NCBI GenBank assembly: GCA_028023455.1
Contig: JAQFVV010012402.1
Coordinates: 11,636,292-11,700,291 of the forward strand
Source of the DNA: Epiperipatus broadwayi
Taxonomy: Eukaryota; Onychophora; Udeonychophora; Euonychophora; Peripatidae
Direction: 5' to 3'
DNA length: 64,000 nt
A program made the position numbers and the translations under genes. This document shows, piece after piece, positions 50,996 to 63,696 of this stretch. How positions within the stretch are numbered: position 1 is the stretch's first letter; every line of letters begins with the position of its first letter. The notes beneath the pieces were generated by a model. That model was not told where the DNA came from. It did not search any database and saw only the letters and a program-made list of their open reading frames with translations.

Positions 50996-51400
50996 GTCGG
51001 TGACCGGCATTTTTAATAAATTTAATTAAATGAAAATATAATATTTCGCGCATTATCTTTAAATGTGTCTAAATGCCATAAATCTATTGTGGAATATAAT
51101 CCCATTTAATTAAAATGCATACGATTCCATTTAATTAACTTCCATTATTTATTTTATTAATTAAAAAGTAAGTATTGTATATGTTAAAATAAAATTTCAT
51201 TTAATTGCGTTTCTAAACAAAATAAAATCTGCTTTTTTAAATATGTAGTTCTAAATATTAAAATACTTTAATAATTACAGACTGCTTAGCTAATCTTGTT
51301 GGAAGATTCTCGTTACATCTCGCGGGAAGACTTTAAAAATGTCAGCTTACATTTAAAAGCGCCTGCAAATACCGGTATGTAAACAAAAATGAAACACGAA
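50960..51400. promoter_or_regulatory. Promoter-like CpG-bearing zone, possibly bidirectional
   Basis: In DNA that otherwise has few CpGs, this zone holds a CACGTG E-box (50974-50979), a TATA-like CTATAAA on the minus strand (about 50988-50994), TCGCGC at about 51047, and TCTCGCGGGAAGA (51318-51330), whose GCGGGAA half matches an E2F-type site. On the plus strand CCG|GTATGT at 51374/51375 is a plausible donor, so a divergent plus-strand transcript could start near 51300. No coding frame supports that second gene. Confidence 0.4.
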
Positions 51401-51900
51401 ATAATACTTTTATGATTTAATTTATCATATTCCATTAAGATAAAGACTTTTAATTCAGAAAAAATATTTTTTAATTATTCTACTTATTTGATGTACTATG
51501 TTTTTTAAAACATTTAATTATATAATTTTCAATACATAAAATATATACTTCTAATTTCTTGGCAGGTTTTGAATTTTCATTTGTTTTTATTCTTAGTAAT
51601 CAATGTTTATATTTGAAATGTATTTGAACATTGCAATTATCTCTTAATTACTTAATAATATAGTTTATTTTTGTTTATTTATTTATTGTATTTTGACTTA
51701 CATACATAAACACAGAATTGCATCAAACGTGGTTTCTTGCATAATAGTATATGAATTCTGTGTGATATATATTTAAGAAATGAAATTGTTGTGTTTATAT
51801 ATGAATGTAATAAACACAGACTTGGATAAATATGATTAAATATTTTATTTCAGTTTATATTTATTAATATATGCAACATTGTTTGCTATACTTTAGGTAT
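51401..51900. other. AT-rich spacer
   Basis: No feature seen. Confidence 0.45.
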
Positions 51901-51901
51901 G

Positions 51902-52142
51902 TTACATTAGCTGAGGTATTAACATAAGAGATACCTCCAGCTTTACTATGACGGTTTGCCATGTCTTGTGCCTAGTTTGCAGCACTAGCATGAACTTGCC
52001 TCATTGCTTTACCTATATTGTGAACAATATGCACACTGCTGTTAATCTCTGGCAGTAATTTTGTTGTTGTCTGACTTTACTTACAAATGGACTGACTATT
52101 TATAGCCATATTCCCTTCCATAATGAAAGTGATTGGATTCAT
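51902..52142 (-). pseudogene. Decayed coding segment of unknown family
   Basis: One minus-strand frame reads from an ATG at 52142 for about 80 codons with only two stops, at about codons 22 and 54. Segments include TTTKLLPEINSSVHIVHNIG and KAMRQVHASAAN, then after a stop AQDMANRHSKAGGISYVN. The composition is ordinary protein-like and unlike random AT-rich translation. The LTR-retrotransposon integrase tail came to mind because of the A-x-x-x-ANRH-x pattern, but the resemblance is too weak to assign. Most likely a transposon relic. Confidence 0.4.
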
Positions 52143-55100
52143 TGAGCATCATCACCTATTAGTTTGTTTCTACTATTGGATATATCTTTTCTATTTGTAT
52201 ATTTATTAGCTGGTAATGATGAATACTCAATACTATCAGATAAGATGGAATCTGGACTAATCCATTAGTTGAAAGTAAATTGAGATATAATGGAAATGAA
52301 ATAAACTTCATTAAATTAAATATATTAATGTAATTCCAAAACTTAATATTGAACATAAGGATAGTTGACTGGTAATACAGTCAACCAATTTTATGCATAT
52401 AAAGATTTGATTATTTGCATTTAGCTATCTAAATATTACTAAACTATATAAAATGCATTATTAGTTTGAATGTTTAAAAAAATTATAATAAAGATTCAGG
52501 TAACCTATAATATCCTAAGACATTTTTTTTTTGAGTTTGGAGAGACTTTCTTAATGATGCTCTGGGACAGTTCTTCAGATTTTGATTTTCTTGGAGTTTT
52601 ATATATTACATGTTTCTCACAAAAGTAATTCTGGATTATTGCCACTTTTATTTTTCTTGCTTGGTTGTTTTTTTACTCCATATCACAATGGATCATCTAT
52701 TGAATCCTTCCAATGAGATATATTAATTCATTAAAATTTGACCTGATTTTGAATATATGATACAAGTTGTGTCTCTTAATTATGTTATATACTAACTTAC
52801 ACTATTTTAAATCTATCATATATTTGTTTAAGTCATGCTTATTTAGAAATTACTATTAACATAATTTCATTGATAGAATGGACATATTAGTATATTAAAA
52901 ATGTTTTTTGATAGTCCAATATACATTACCATGTGGTTTTGATAATCCATGTGCTGAAAATCTTTTGGGATCTAATATTCCCTTAGTGTAATACTTATAT
53001 AGAAAATATATTATTATCTCTATGGGCCACACACCCATATCCATACACTTTTTATGAATAAAATTATATGTGTGATGATATATGCATTATGTGCATTTCT
53101 TCCCCCAATTAAAGAACAAAAAATCTATTTTTCTAATTTTATTAACTGTAAGATTAATGTTGAATTCATATTTCTTGTAAATGTTTTATCACATATTTTC
53201 ATTTTTCTACTTGTCATTGAATAACTTAAATATGATTTTAAAATATAGCATATACCAATTTTATACTTTATATCAATAGTATTTTATTATCTATTATTTA
53301 TATAATATTGTAGTCCTAATGAGGATTATTCAACAGTTGAAGTGTAGAAGATGAATAATAACACAGCACTTATATAAAGAGTACAATTGGTGTGGGTTGT
53401 ATTTTGAAAACCATTTATGTTGAATCCAGGTTTATCCAACTTTTTAAGCTAAAAACAATATTGTCGTACAGTATATATATAGAAAAAAAGAGACCAGCTT
53501 AGAATTACTGAACTTTGATAAACATGGATGGTAAACAATAAACTAATTATAAAAGGCAATGCCTTCTAGTAGAGGAGGAATATCTCTAGAAATAGCAGAC
53601 AGTTAATTTTTTAAGGTGGGGTTGAAATTATATTTAAAATAAATGTGTTGTCTCTTCTAATAAAATCATTCTCAAATTCACCATGAACATTAATTACTTT
53701 TTTCTTATTATAGTGTTTGTTACTTTTTATTTATTTCGATTGGCTAATATAAGTAAGCTTGTTATGCAAATGAAGGATCAATATCATATCCAACAAGCTA
53801 AATAATAATCTTATCATTGAGTTGTCAGAACATTGAATCATTTTCATGTCTACATTGATAAGAGTTCTGTGTTTCACTTTCTTTCAATACATTTGACAAA
53901 ATAATAAATAATCTTATGTTAAACTAATTTAGTTGAATTACTTATGTTACTATTATGAAATACTTTTTTAAATTATTAAATACTGCAGCAGTAAATTGGA
54001 ATCTGTGGTGCATCTCAATATTTAAATCTGCTTTTTTGCCTAAAAAACTTACTTACATATTGTTTAAATTTATTCACATTCTGAAAATGATAAACACTTC
54101 ACATATAAGGTGTTGAAGACTTTTTCAACTTCTGTATTAATTATTAAATGCAAATATTAAGTAATATTCTATAGATCAACTTTGAAATTGAAAGGAATAA
54201 CAACAATTACCAGCAGAATATAAATGCAGGAGCAGGAAAAGATAAAGTTTTGTTTTTGCCTTTAATTGATTCAAATTAAAAACTTTATTGTCAAACTTAT
54301 ACTCATCCTGATGTCTTCATGAAGCTGCCTTTAATCTATTTAAAAGATAAATATATGTAGAGTTAATACACATCACAGTTTCATATCAATTTTTATTTTA
54401 TGTCTTCGATTTTCACTAATAATAATTCTTCCTGTAATATTAAATAGTAGCTAAGTAATAATTCTCATTGACCATCTTGTTTACCTAAAGCAATTATCTT
54501 AACTAAATTGCTAAGAGTAATATATAAATCATACTTCTATTCACTTTTTTTTTTTTGCTATTGCTTGGTGTCTAAAATGATTATATATATATATAATGAT
54601 TTTTGATTATGTGGTAAACATTCATCTGTAATTGGAAACAACTGAAAATACATTTTCTGCCATGGATAACCATAATATTGCACTATAATTAGTATAACTT
54701 TTTATATTTATTTTAAAATTTAGAAAAATCCTTGAGATCATTTATTCTTAAAAACATTCTTAGTTTAGAAGCAAACAGTTATCTATTTTAAAATTTCTCC
54801 AGAGATGTTATCATTACCCATAGTCTTTTCATATTAAAGATTATAAAGAATTGTGCATGCTGGATTTTTTTATGCAAATGAAAATAATTTGATAGTATAG
54901 TTTAGAGCATTAAATGCAATCACAGAATTAATGTGTTATTATTATTAAAGTCTCTGTCTATTCAAAATATCATTTATATAAATGTTTCTATGCTATTTTC
55001 ATTGAACAGCAAACAAAAAATCTAGAGATTATGATTAATAAATAATCTCTTTTGCAGCTTTTCTTCACTAATCATTCTTAAATCTTATCAGTGATTGAGC

Positions 55101-56006
55101 TTTTACTTTTAAATCCTTATATAGCTTATAAAGCTCCTTTTTACTATTCAAGCAGGCAGACAATGTCATATGTTCATTTTAATCAATAATATAATTATTA
55201 TTAGGCAACTAATCAAATTTTATTTTTTTAATGAATCCAAGAACAGATTTTCTCATATTTACTACACATTCTTTAAGTGAATTTTATACCTTGATAACAT
55301 GACCAGCTTGAAAACCCAAAATGGCAATTTTAATATTGTAATAGCTGCTGAACATGGCATAAATAGTAGTTCTTTCTAAAAAACGAACATCAAATTTGAT
55401 AACCCTATGTATAAAACTTTAAAATGGAGCTTTTTTTAAAAAATTTCACTATAATTTAACAATCTTGAAGTAATTTAATTTATGATTTGCCCATCAGTCT
55501 GAAAAATGATTATTTGATTCTGACTCATTCATAAGGTGCTATTGTTTTGATGTCAATGCATTCAAATTGTTTTATAATAATTTTTTTTTGTTTAATCAAA
55601 GTGTTCATAATAGTTCAAGTCATGTGTTTTGCAAAAATTCAAGATATTTAAATTCACAGAACTGAATAACTTTATGCAGTGCCGGTTCTGGGATATTGTT
55701 TTGTGTACTGTAGAGTGATTGCTGCAATCTATATAAATGTTATTGAAGTGGTTTTCAATAAAGTATACTATTAATACTCTGGATTGAGGAATACTTTGGA
55801 AAACTCATTGGCATACATTATAATCATTAAAATTATTTTCAAATAACAATTGTTAAGTTGATATTTATTCACTACAGCTTTATATCCATGAAATTAATTT
55901 ATTTGATCTGTTACTATTATTAAATTTTGTTCATTTTCCTATCTTGAGTCGATGCTTTGAATTAACTGTTGATCCAATTGTGAACCAAATAAAAATATAT
56001 ATATAT
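52143..56006. other. AT-rich interval, nothing identified
   Basis: Short chance frames, poly-T and ATAT tracts only. I see no repeat ends or splice-bounded exon. Confidence 0.45.
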
Positions 56007-56640
56007 TGTAACAGTAATGGGGTAATGAAAAAAAGAAGTAAACCTGGGGTGATGGAAAATCATCATCACTCCCAGTCCATTTAAAATGAAATATTCACAA
56101 AATTTAAATAATTTACAAAAAGTATAATAAAGTATTTTATAAGAGCATGAGACACCCAATCACTAAAGGCAACTAAAGCATAATTATCCATCAGCATTAT
56201 CAAAAAGTAATTATAAGTAATACTAATACTCAAAATAAATAATCACTCATCATCATGAATGATCCACAATAAAATATAAAATCTGTACAATAAATCAACA
56301 GTCAATCTAGTGACTGGATTAGAAATGGGTCTTCTTTAGACCAGGCTAACTATTGAGCCTTTGCCACTTTGGGCAATTATTTAAACACAACTTAGATGTA
56401 CCACTTAAGTGCTCTTCCATCAGAATACATAAGAATCAAACAATAATTCTGGGACATTAAAACTGATCATCATCAATGCTAAGGCCACTTGTACTGGCCA
56501 ACTATAAACTTAACTCCTAATAAGATTAAATTAAAAATAAAATATAGTGCATGGGCTTTAAAGAATATAATCTTATGTGCCAACCAGGATGATGATTGAT
56601 CATCGCTGGATGCCCCAAAAGCACTAAATACACCCCCCCA
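56007..56640 (-). mobile_element. LTR-like segment (about 626 bp) preceded by a G-rich tract
   Basis: On the minus strand TGGGGGGG leads into TGTATTTAGTGCTTTTGGGG, and the segment ends CATTACTGTTACA 626 bp later. The TG...CA boundaries, polypurine-like run and length suit a 3' LTR. The segment is less AT-rich than its flanks and carries several CATCATC-rich patches. No second copy or internal coding region was found, so it could be a remnant. The similarity of its ends to 42947-43056 is suggestive, not decisive. Confidence 0.35.
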
Positions 56641-57379
56641 TTTATATATTCATCCCGTGCATGAATCTAGCTCAGAGAACATAAGCTCTATTACTGTATG
56701 TGACAAAGAAATGATGGAAACAATTTTTAACAATTAAATAAGTTTATTAATAACAATAAAAAATGATGTTTAAGATCCTATAGGTTAAGGGTTATGATTT
56801 TGAGTGATACACAATAATAAAGTCATCACACTGTAATTTACCATATTACTACAAAATTCAAGTTATCACATTAATTTACATATGTGCGCAAAGACGCATT
56901 ATTTCTATTATACAATTAATCTATTTCAATTGATATTCAATAATAACAAAAAATAATAAAATTTACATACATGGGGGTGCATATGTGCGCGCGCTAACAT
57001 TTACATTATATTTTAACTTAACAGCAATAATATTATATTTTCATAATTAATTTCATTGGAAATATGCATAAATTTCATACATATACGTATATATAAATAA
57101 AATATAGGTATAATTTAAAATTAGTTTAAGTTTATAAGTTCTCTTTTTTTTTTTTTTTTTCAAAAAAAATATAGTCAATTTTTGACAAGTATTTGTTGAT
57201 TAATTATCAATGTTTTTTAAATTTAAATTATAGAATCATCGATTCTTTACTTTTTTTTTTTTTAATTTTTTTTTTTTAATCCACACAAAATTATTTGCTT
57301 GTTTACTTCACTTTTAAAATGTCTCTCCTTTCTTTTTAATAAACAAAGATAACATCATTTTATAGAATTAAGAAAATAT
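56641..57379. other. AT-rich interval with long T runs
   Basis: Includes poly-T tracts at about 57146 and 57250. No coding content. Confidence 0.45.
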
Positions 57380-57830
57380 AAATTTCAAAATGTATTTCTG
57401 CTTGATTAGTTAATGCTGATGAAGTAGGCAAGGTGAGATAGAAAAAGTGAATACATGAACTGCAGCTCCCCATACCATGATAGGTAGACAGCCAAGCATG
57501 TACCATCAGAACACAAGGCCCCATGACATCATGAGAAAATACCTCATTTTTAAGCACTGCCCCTTCTAAGTACCTAGACAGATCATCCACAAGGAGTAGT
57601 ATCCAACAAAAAAAATATCAGGCATTAAGCGAGCCCTCCTCATCTCTTGTGAGTCTTAGGGCTTTAGATGAGGTCTATTCATGAGACCTACATATACACC
57701 GCTGGACTACTCTGGGAGCTCAACATTTAGGTCTAGACAGTGCTGAGGCTATACTTTGGAGCATCATGAACACACTGCATCCAGGCAGCCCTGCTCAATC
57801 ATACACCCAAAATAAACATGAAAAGTACAA
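57380..57830. other. GC-richer block of unknown nature
   Basis: It is visibly less AT-rich, with a 76-codon minus-strand frame (57360-57590) that shows no motif. The region could be an internal fragment of the putative LTR element next to it or another old repeat. Confidence 0.3.
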
Positions 57831-58871
57831 ATTCATGTATCATTTCTAAAATGTCATTTTACTAAAGAAATTATTTCAAATTTTGTTATTATATATAACT
57901 CTACTCATCACAGCTGTATATATGTTTATCTGTGCTTCTCTGTCTTTAGATACGTCAGCATATATGTAATTATTTATTCAACAAGCTGGTTCTTTTGGTC
58001 CATTAGAAAAATATAATCCAGGTTTGTTGTCATCATTAGTTAAAAATATGCAATTCATGTAAAATCCTGGTCTGTAGTTGGTCTTTTTCTGTCTAGGATT
58101 GTTCCAGGTGAGCAGCTGTCAGTTTGATAGATTTCAGGCAAGCAACCATCCTCTCCATGTTTAAGGCTATGAATTTCAGCACAAAGAAGTGGGTCATTTT
58201 TTTCCATGTGAATTCAAACTTCTGCAAAGGAAAACAGTAGCAGTTCCTGAATATACTGTCCTGCCTTCAGCTATATCAGTTCATGGTAACTGGACTGCCA
58301 ACTCTACAGTCAGCTAAAACCAACTGCTGCAAACTTTCTCAAATTGCAACAAAATATTGTAACCAACTTTTCAGCTGACCATTCTTACAAAAATTATTCT
58401 CTAGACTGCAGCTGATATCTTTATCAGCTCTTTTATAAAATCATCTGTGGTGATAACAACATCTTGATTGAAAACAGAGTTTTATTTTTATCTCTCTAAT
58501 CCCTTGTAATCTATATACATGTTTTTACTTAGGGGATTTCTAATAGATATAAATTTTGTTTAATTAATTAAAAAATTTCAAAAATAAGTATGGTATTTTT
58601 AAATTTCAAAGTCAGAATAATAATAATAATACAATATTCATATTTATTCAGACCTTTTTTAAAAATATTAATTTCATAATGAAATTTTATTTTAAACCCA
58701 GAGTTATTTAATCCTTTACTTATTATTATTTTATTTTAGGAAATATAGAAAAATATCTACAACTGTGTTTATTTCTACTTTTCCTTTATTTTACGTATAT
58801 ATATGCACATACACTATATTATTGTAAATAAGCATTTATTTTATAGCGCTATGTTTTATGAATTGTAGTAC
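57831..58871. other. Interval without identified genes
   Basis: A moderately less AT-rich stretch (58000-58500) shows neither open frame nor repeat boundary. Confidence 0.4.
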
Positions 58872-59277
58872 ATTAAAGATCAGCCTTTTCAAGCTATTGT
58901 GCATCCACTTTTTACGAGTGTTAATAATAAATGAATACTTTCATTCCCAACACAAGATATAGTATTTATGAAAGAATAAAATGAATCAACTTATTCTTTC
59001 CAATCCAAATGCTTATATATGGGCAAATCTTAAGTACTGGAAATGTCATTCATTCAGACATCATAAACAGTAATTTAAAGTGAGTAATTTATCCTCACGC
59101 TTTCATTTCCAGTACTTAAGATTTGCCCATATATAATCATTTGGGTTGGAAAGAATAAGTGGATTCATTTTATTCTTTCATAAATACTATATCTTGTGTT
59201 GGGAATGAAAGTATTCATTTATTATTAACACTCGTAAAAAGCGCATGCACAATAACTTGAAAAGGCTGATCTTTAAT
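58872..59277. mobile_element. Foldback element with two 174-bp arms
   Basis: The left arm 58872-59045 (ATTAAAGATCAGCCTTTTCA ... CTTAAGTACTGGAAATG) and the right arm 59104-59277 are reverse complements with only a few mismatches and equal length. A 58-bp unpaired centre separates them. There is no coding capacity. Such long symmetrical arms are typical of foldback-type non-autonomous DNA elements. The high arm identity suggests recent origin or arm homogenisation. A 13-bp direct repeat, ACTATATTATTGT, lies outside the arms at 58813-58825 and 59283-59295 and could be an insertion footprint, although the left copy is 46 bp from the arm. Confidence 0.88.
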
Positions 59278-60609
59278 CTATTACTATATTATTGTGTGTT
59301 ATGTAACCCAACTTTTTGCAATATATATATGAAATATCTTTATTTAGTAACTTTTTTTTTTGGAAATAAAATATTAATGAAATGTTACAAAAATAAAAAC
59401 ACTGTAAAAAGTAATACAACTATATGCTTCAATATAGTTACCATTTTTTGTTTTATATATAAATTAACAAACATCTTACAAAATAAAAATCCATTCTATA
59501 ATTTGTATATAACATTAATCTTATAATCTTTTTTTTTGTATAATTATTATTATAAATTGTCATGTGACATTTTAAATTCAACTAAATAATCAGTACTTCT
59601 CCCTATTCATTCATTTACAAAGTCAAAATTTAAGGAATTGAATTTCTCAATAGGCACTTCCATTGTTAATTTTCATATTCTTAGAGACAATATTTTTGAA
59701 TAGCTTTCCATGATTATGGTCAGATTTTATATATATTGTGAGTCTGTTAATATTTCAAATTTTTGGAATTTTATAATTACAAATAAAGTTGGGAATTTAG
59801 AACATGTACAGATAGAAAATCATACATATCCATGAAAATAATAACCTTATTTGAGAAAAAAAATTATATCCATTTAAAAACTATTTATAATTTGTCTAAT
59901 AAGCATGCACCTGAAATGGAAAATCTAGTTTTATCTGAATTTTAATTATGTTATTTTGTCATTTGTCTGCTTTGCTGTTGATTTAATTAAAATAAAAATT
60001 AGCTTAAGTCTTAACAAAAAACAATATCCTAAAAAGAAACATTATGGGAAATTAAGTTTGTAGCTGTTAAACAATTAATATATTTTTTATTATTTATTAC
60101 CTAAGATAATATTTGATCAATATTTTGATTATTACAATACATTATAAACAATAAAAAGGTAATTTTTGCCACCACAAATCTCCAAAATAAAAAATTCAAT
60201 CTTTTGGTGACATTGCTGCAATAATATTATCTAACAAAAATAAATATTTTCTTTCTCTAAACTTTGAGAATCTAGTATTAATATAAGCACTAATAAAATG
60301 GATACCAGTACTATTTTGTAGTTCTTACTATTATTAGACTTTTATTGATACATCTAGAAATTCAATAGAAGATGCCAGGCTAAACTTCAGTTAATCCGCC
60401 ATGAAGTTGTCATCATGTTGTCTCAATTTAATCAATGATTTGTCCAAAAAACAAAATGTCTGGTCATCTATCTTTTCAAATAAACTTTTTGAGGTGGGGT
60501 CTCATTAAGAATAACTATAAATTTCAACCCTTTGCAATTTCTCAACTAAAATCTTAGTCATTCAATTCTTAAAGAATCCACCTTCAGTAAAATTTAGCAT
60601 ATACTTGTA
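59278..60609. other. AT-rich interval, nothing identified
   Basis: A 93-codon frame at 59245-59526 overlaps the foldback arm and is rich in Asn/Lys/Phe, as expected by chance in such DNA. Confidence 0.45.
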
Positions 60610-61707
60610 CACCTGGGTCTCGTTTTACGCAATAGATAGGTTCCTCAGAAAACGTGCAAACGAAATCACGCAAAAATAGACGTAACTTACATTGAAAAAG
60701 GGGGGATGCAGTCTGTGATTTTTCAAAATTCGTGTAAAAGCAAAGCACCAACGTAAAATTACTTTAAAATTCATGCAAAAAAAAAAAAAAATAAGGAAAT
60801 AAAATATGACTAATAAAAAATTTCAAATTTGAAAAAAATTGATACAAAACAAACATTTTTAACTATAATATTTAATTTTATTCAAAATAATATATTTTTA
60901 TGCATAATTTACAGTACAGTAATTTACATTTTTTTATACACGTTTTAATTATTATTGATATTTGCCGAAAAACACGTTTGTTTGTAAACTGGTAAAAAAT
61001 AAAATTCACAAGAGGAAATACAACTAGTGCCAACTTCACACTCATGTGCTGTCAATGGTTTTCTGGTGACAACGTAATTAGTAATTAATCTTTGAGATGA
61101 TGATTTTATTAATTGTTTATGAAACTAATAACTAAAAATTAAATTCTTATTTTTGTCTTTAATTTTCAATTCCGTTTAAAAAACAAATTTCACATCACAT
61201 TAATTTCAAGTCGCCGTAAGTAATTTTTAAATTGTTAATTACAATTAAAAATCAGATTTTAATTGTCAAATTTAATTGTGCCCACTGCTATTACTCACTT
61301 TTTAAAAATAAACTTGTGGACACTAAATGATTAATAATTGATTACGTTTTTTTTTAAAAAGCAAAAACAAAATGTGATTTAAAATGCAAAATTAACACGC
61401 ACAATGTTTGAACAAATTTACATTATAATCTTGTAAAATTTAACGTGTGTATACATAAAATGTGGAAATCATGATTTTAATTTCATTATTGCATAAAATC
61501 TTACTATTATAAAGCACTGAAAATATTGAAATTACTAAGATGAAAGTCGAATTCCAATAATGTGCTATTACTTTCAATATAACGTAAGGGTGCAAAATTT
61601 ATTATTTAAAGTAATAGCGCATTATCGGAGTTCGACTTCCGGTGAAACATGAATCGCGTAACTTCAAAATCATGTTAAATAAGTCCACGTAAAAAGAGAC
61701 CCAGGTG
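60610..61707. mobile_element. pogo/Tigger-like non-autonomous transposon, 1098 bp, TA target
   Basis: Terminal inverted repeats CACCTGGGTCTCGTTTTACG (left) and, read in reverse from the right end, CACCTGGGTCTCTTTTTACG match at 19 of 20 positions. TA is present on both sides (60608-60609 and 61708-61709), the target duplication of the Tc1/mariner/pogo group. The termini and the following GCAAACGAAATCACGCAAAA style resemble Tigger ends. No transposase frame exists. A second internal inverted pair (GTCGAATTCCAATAATGTGC at about 61547 against GTCGAACTCCGATAATGCGC read in reverse from about 61637) forms a hairpin in the right part. Confidence 0.9.
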
Positions 61708-63696
61708 TATTTAAAAATAAAATGCACACTTTTATTATCATTTTTGTTTTCTATATTAATGTTATTATTACAGATATATAAAAAAAGCAATCTTCAAATT
61801 TTGCAAGGTAGAGTAGTGTATCCATTTTTATGGAAGATTTTCAAATAGGATTTTTTATACATGTAGTCATATTTCAAATCAATGTTCATCACAAATTCAC
61901 ATTCAAATAATTAATCCATTATTAATTGGATTGCCTTATGCAAAATCACAAATAAGGATTCTTAATCTGTTAACCTGATGTTGCTGCTGTGTTTTAATGG
62001 AGAGATCTTCGCATACTTATTTTATATACTTAGCATACAAAAAAAATAGTTTGGGTATGTTTGAATAAATGTTAAAAAATGTGATTGCACTAATATATAA
62101 GCCTATTATAGCAGTTAGCACAAAGGGATGAGCAAAAGCATAATCTTATGATAATCATCTATATTAACATAAATGGTTAAAGACAATAAAATATTTTTAA
62201 AAAATGAGATAAAGGAGAGAGAATGACAGAAAAAAAAATACAAAGAAGGGGCATAAAAAATTATTTATATCAGAATCAGTATCTCAGTTTTGATGAACCA
62301 ATATCTCTTTATAAAGCAGCATTCATTGTTTTTATTGGACCAATATTCTTTAAATAGATTAAAGCAATAGAAATACTTTTGATTGAGCAATATTCATTAA
62401 TTTTTCATACTATGGAGAAGAAATCTCTAAAAGCGCTTAACCGGAGAAATAATTATTCCAACTAAGAATTTAATTTCACTATATGCGTCAAGCGTATTAA
62501 CTCTTAAATAATTAACATCATGCTTGAAGATCATTCTACCATTAGCTGTTAGCTTGAGTTTTACTATGCAATATTTGAATATAATCAGTCAGTAAGGTTA
62601 ATTATGTTAAAGAAAATACATTAAAACATATTTGCTTTTTTTGTGTGTGTAAGTAATATTATTTTAAATCTTACATATTTCTTTGCCTCAAGGACTCATT
62701 AAAGTTTATGGTGTGTCTCTAAACTGATTGAGATACTAGAATAAATTATGTTAAGCACTGGCAATTGAATGCCAAACTATTGAGATTTATTACTTTGTTA
62801 TAGTTCTCTACTGGTAAATTACTCAATCTACTTTAACAGATTTATTTTAATATTATTGCTAATTATTATTTTTTATATATTTTTTCAGTAGTTTTATGTT
62901 CTTCAGCATTCTACTCCAATAAATAGATTTATTAAATAGATTATGTAGACGATACTTAAAAAAATTTTTGAAAAGCTATCTTTCATTGTTCTTATAAACT
63001 TTCAGTTTGTGATTTAGTTAATAATAATAATAACTGACTTGTTTTTTTTTTTTTTTTTACTTACTGCATTTTTTTTTTATCCTCTTCTGTTTTTTTATTT
63101 ATACTGTGCAGTTTTTGTACAAATTAAATATATTAAGTTTATTCATGAAACATATTTCATTTATTTAGATTTGCACTTTTTTTCTAAAAAAAAAAAAAAT
63201 CAAATTGTAATAAAATAATTGTAATGATTTTTAGCTTACATATTTTATTTCAATTGTAACTTTTTAAATATGCAGTTTAAGTCAAATATTAGGTTTTATT
63301 CAGTTACTAGTTTTATTGTAGAATGTACTATGTAATAATAATCTCAATTTCAAAATTAGTTGTTGTTTGTATTATTAGTATTACTCACTTTGTTCCTATA
63401 ATTTACTTAAAATAATAGTAATATATAAAGAGCGTGCTAATAGCTCCAAACAAGCTTATTTATTTTATTTTTTATGATAAATGCTACAAGAGAAAATACC
63501 TGAAGCTTTTATCTATGATGGTCCCCGTCATGTGACATGTGACTGATTTTTACTAATATTAAAATAATTGTATTATATTGAAAGAAAAAAAATTAAGATT
63601 TTTCCTTTTCTTTCAATAAACTTTTTCATCAATTATATTAACTGAATTTGCATTGTCAAGTTTTTTAATCTCATGCATTTAATAATCTTGATGAAT
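61708..63696. other. AT-rich interval, nothing identified
   Basis: Poly-T tracts near 63040-63080 and short chance frames only. Confidence 0.45.

Noticed and set aside
57360-57590. 76-codon minus-strand frame
   Set aside because: No motif or splice evidence; lies in a block that is probably repeat-derived.
59245-59526. 93-codon open frame
   Set aside because: It starts inside a foldback arm and is Asn/Lys/Phe-rich as expected by chance.
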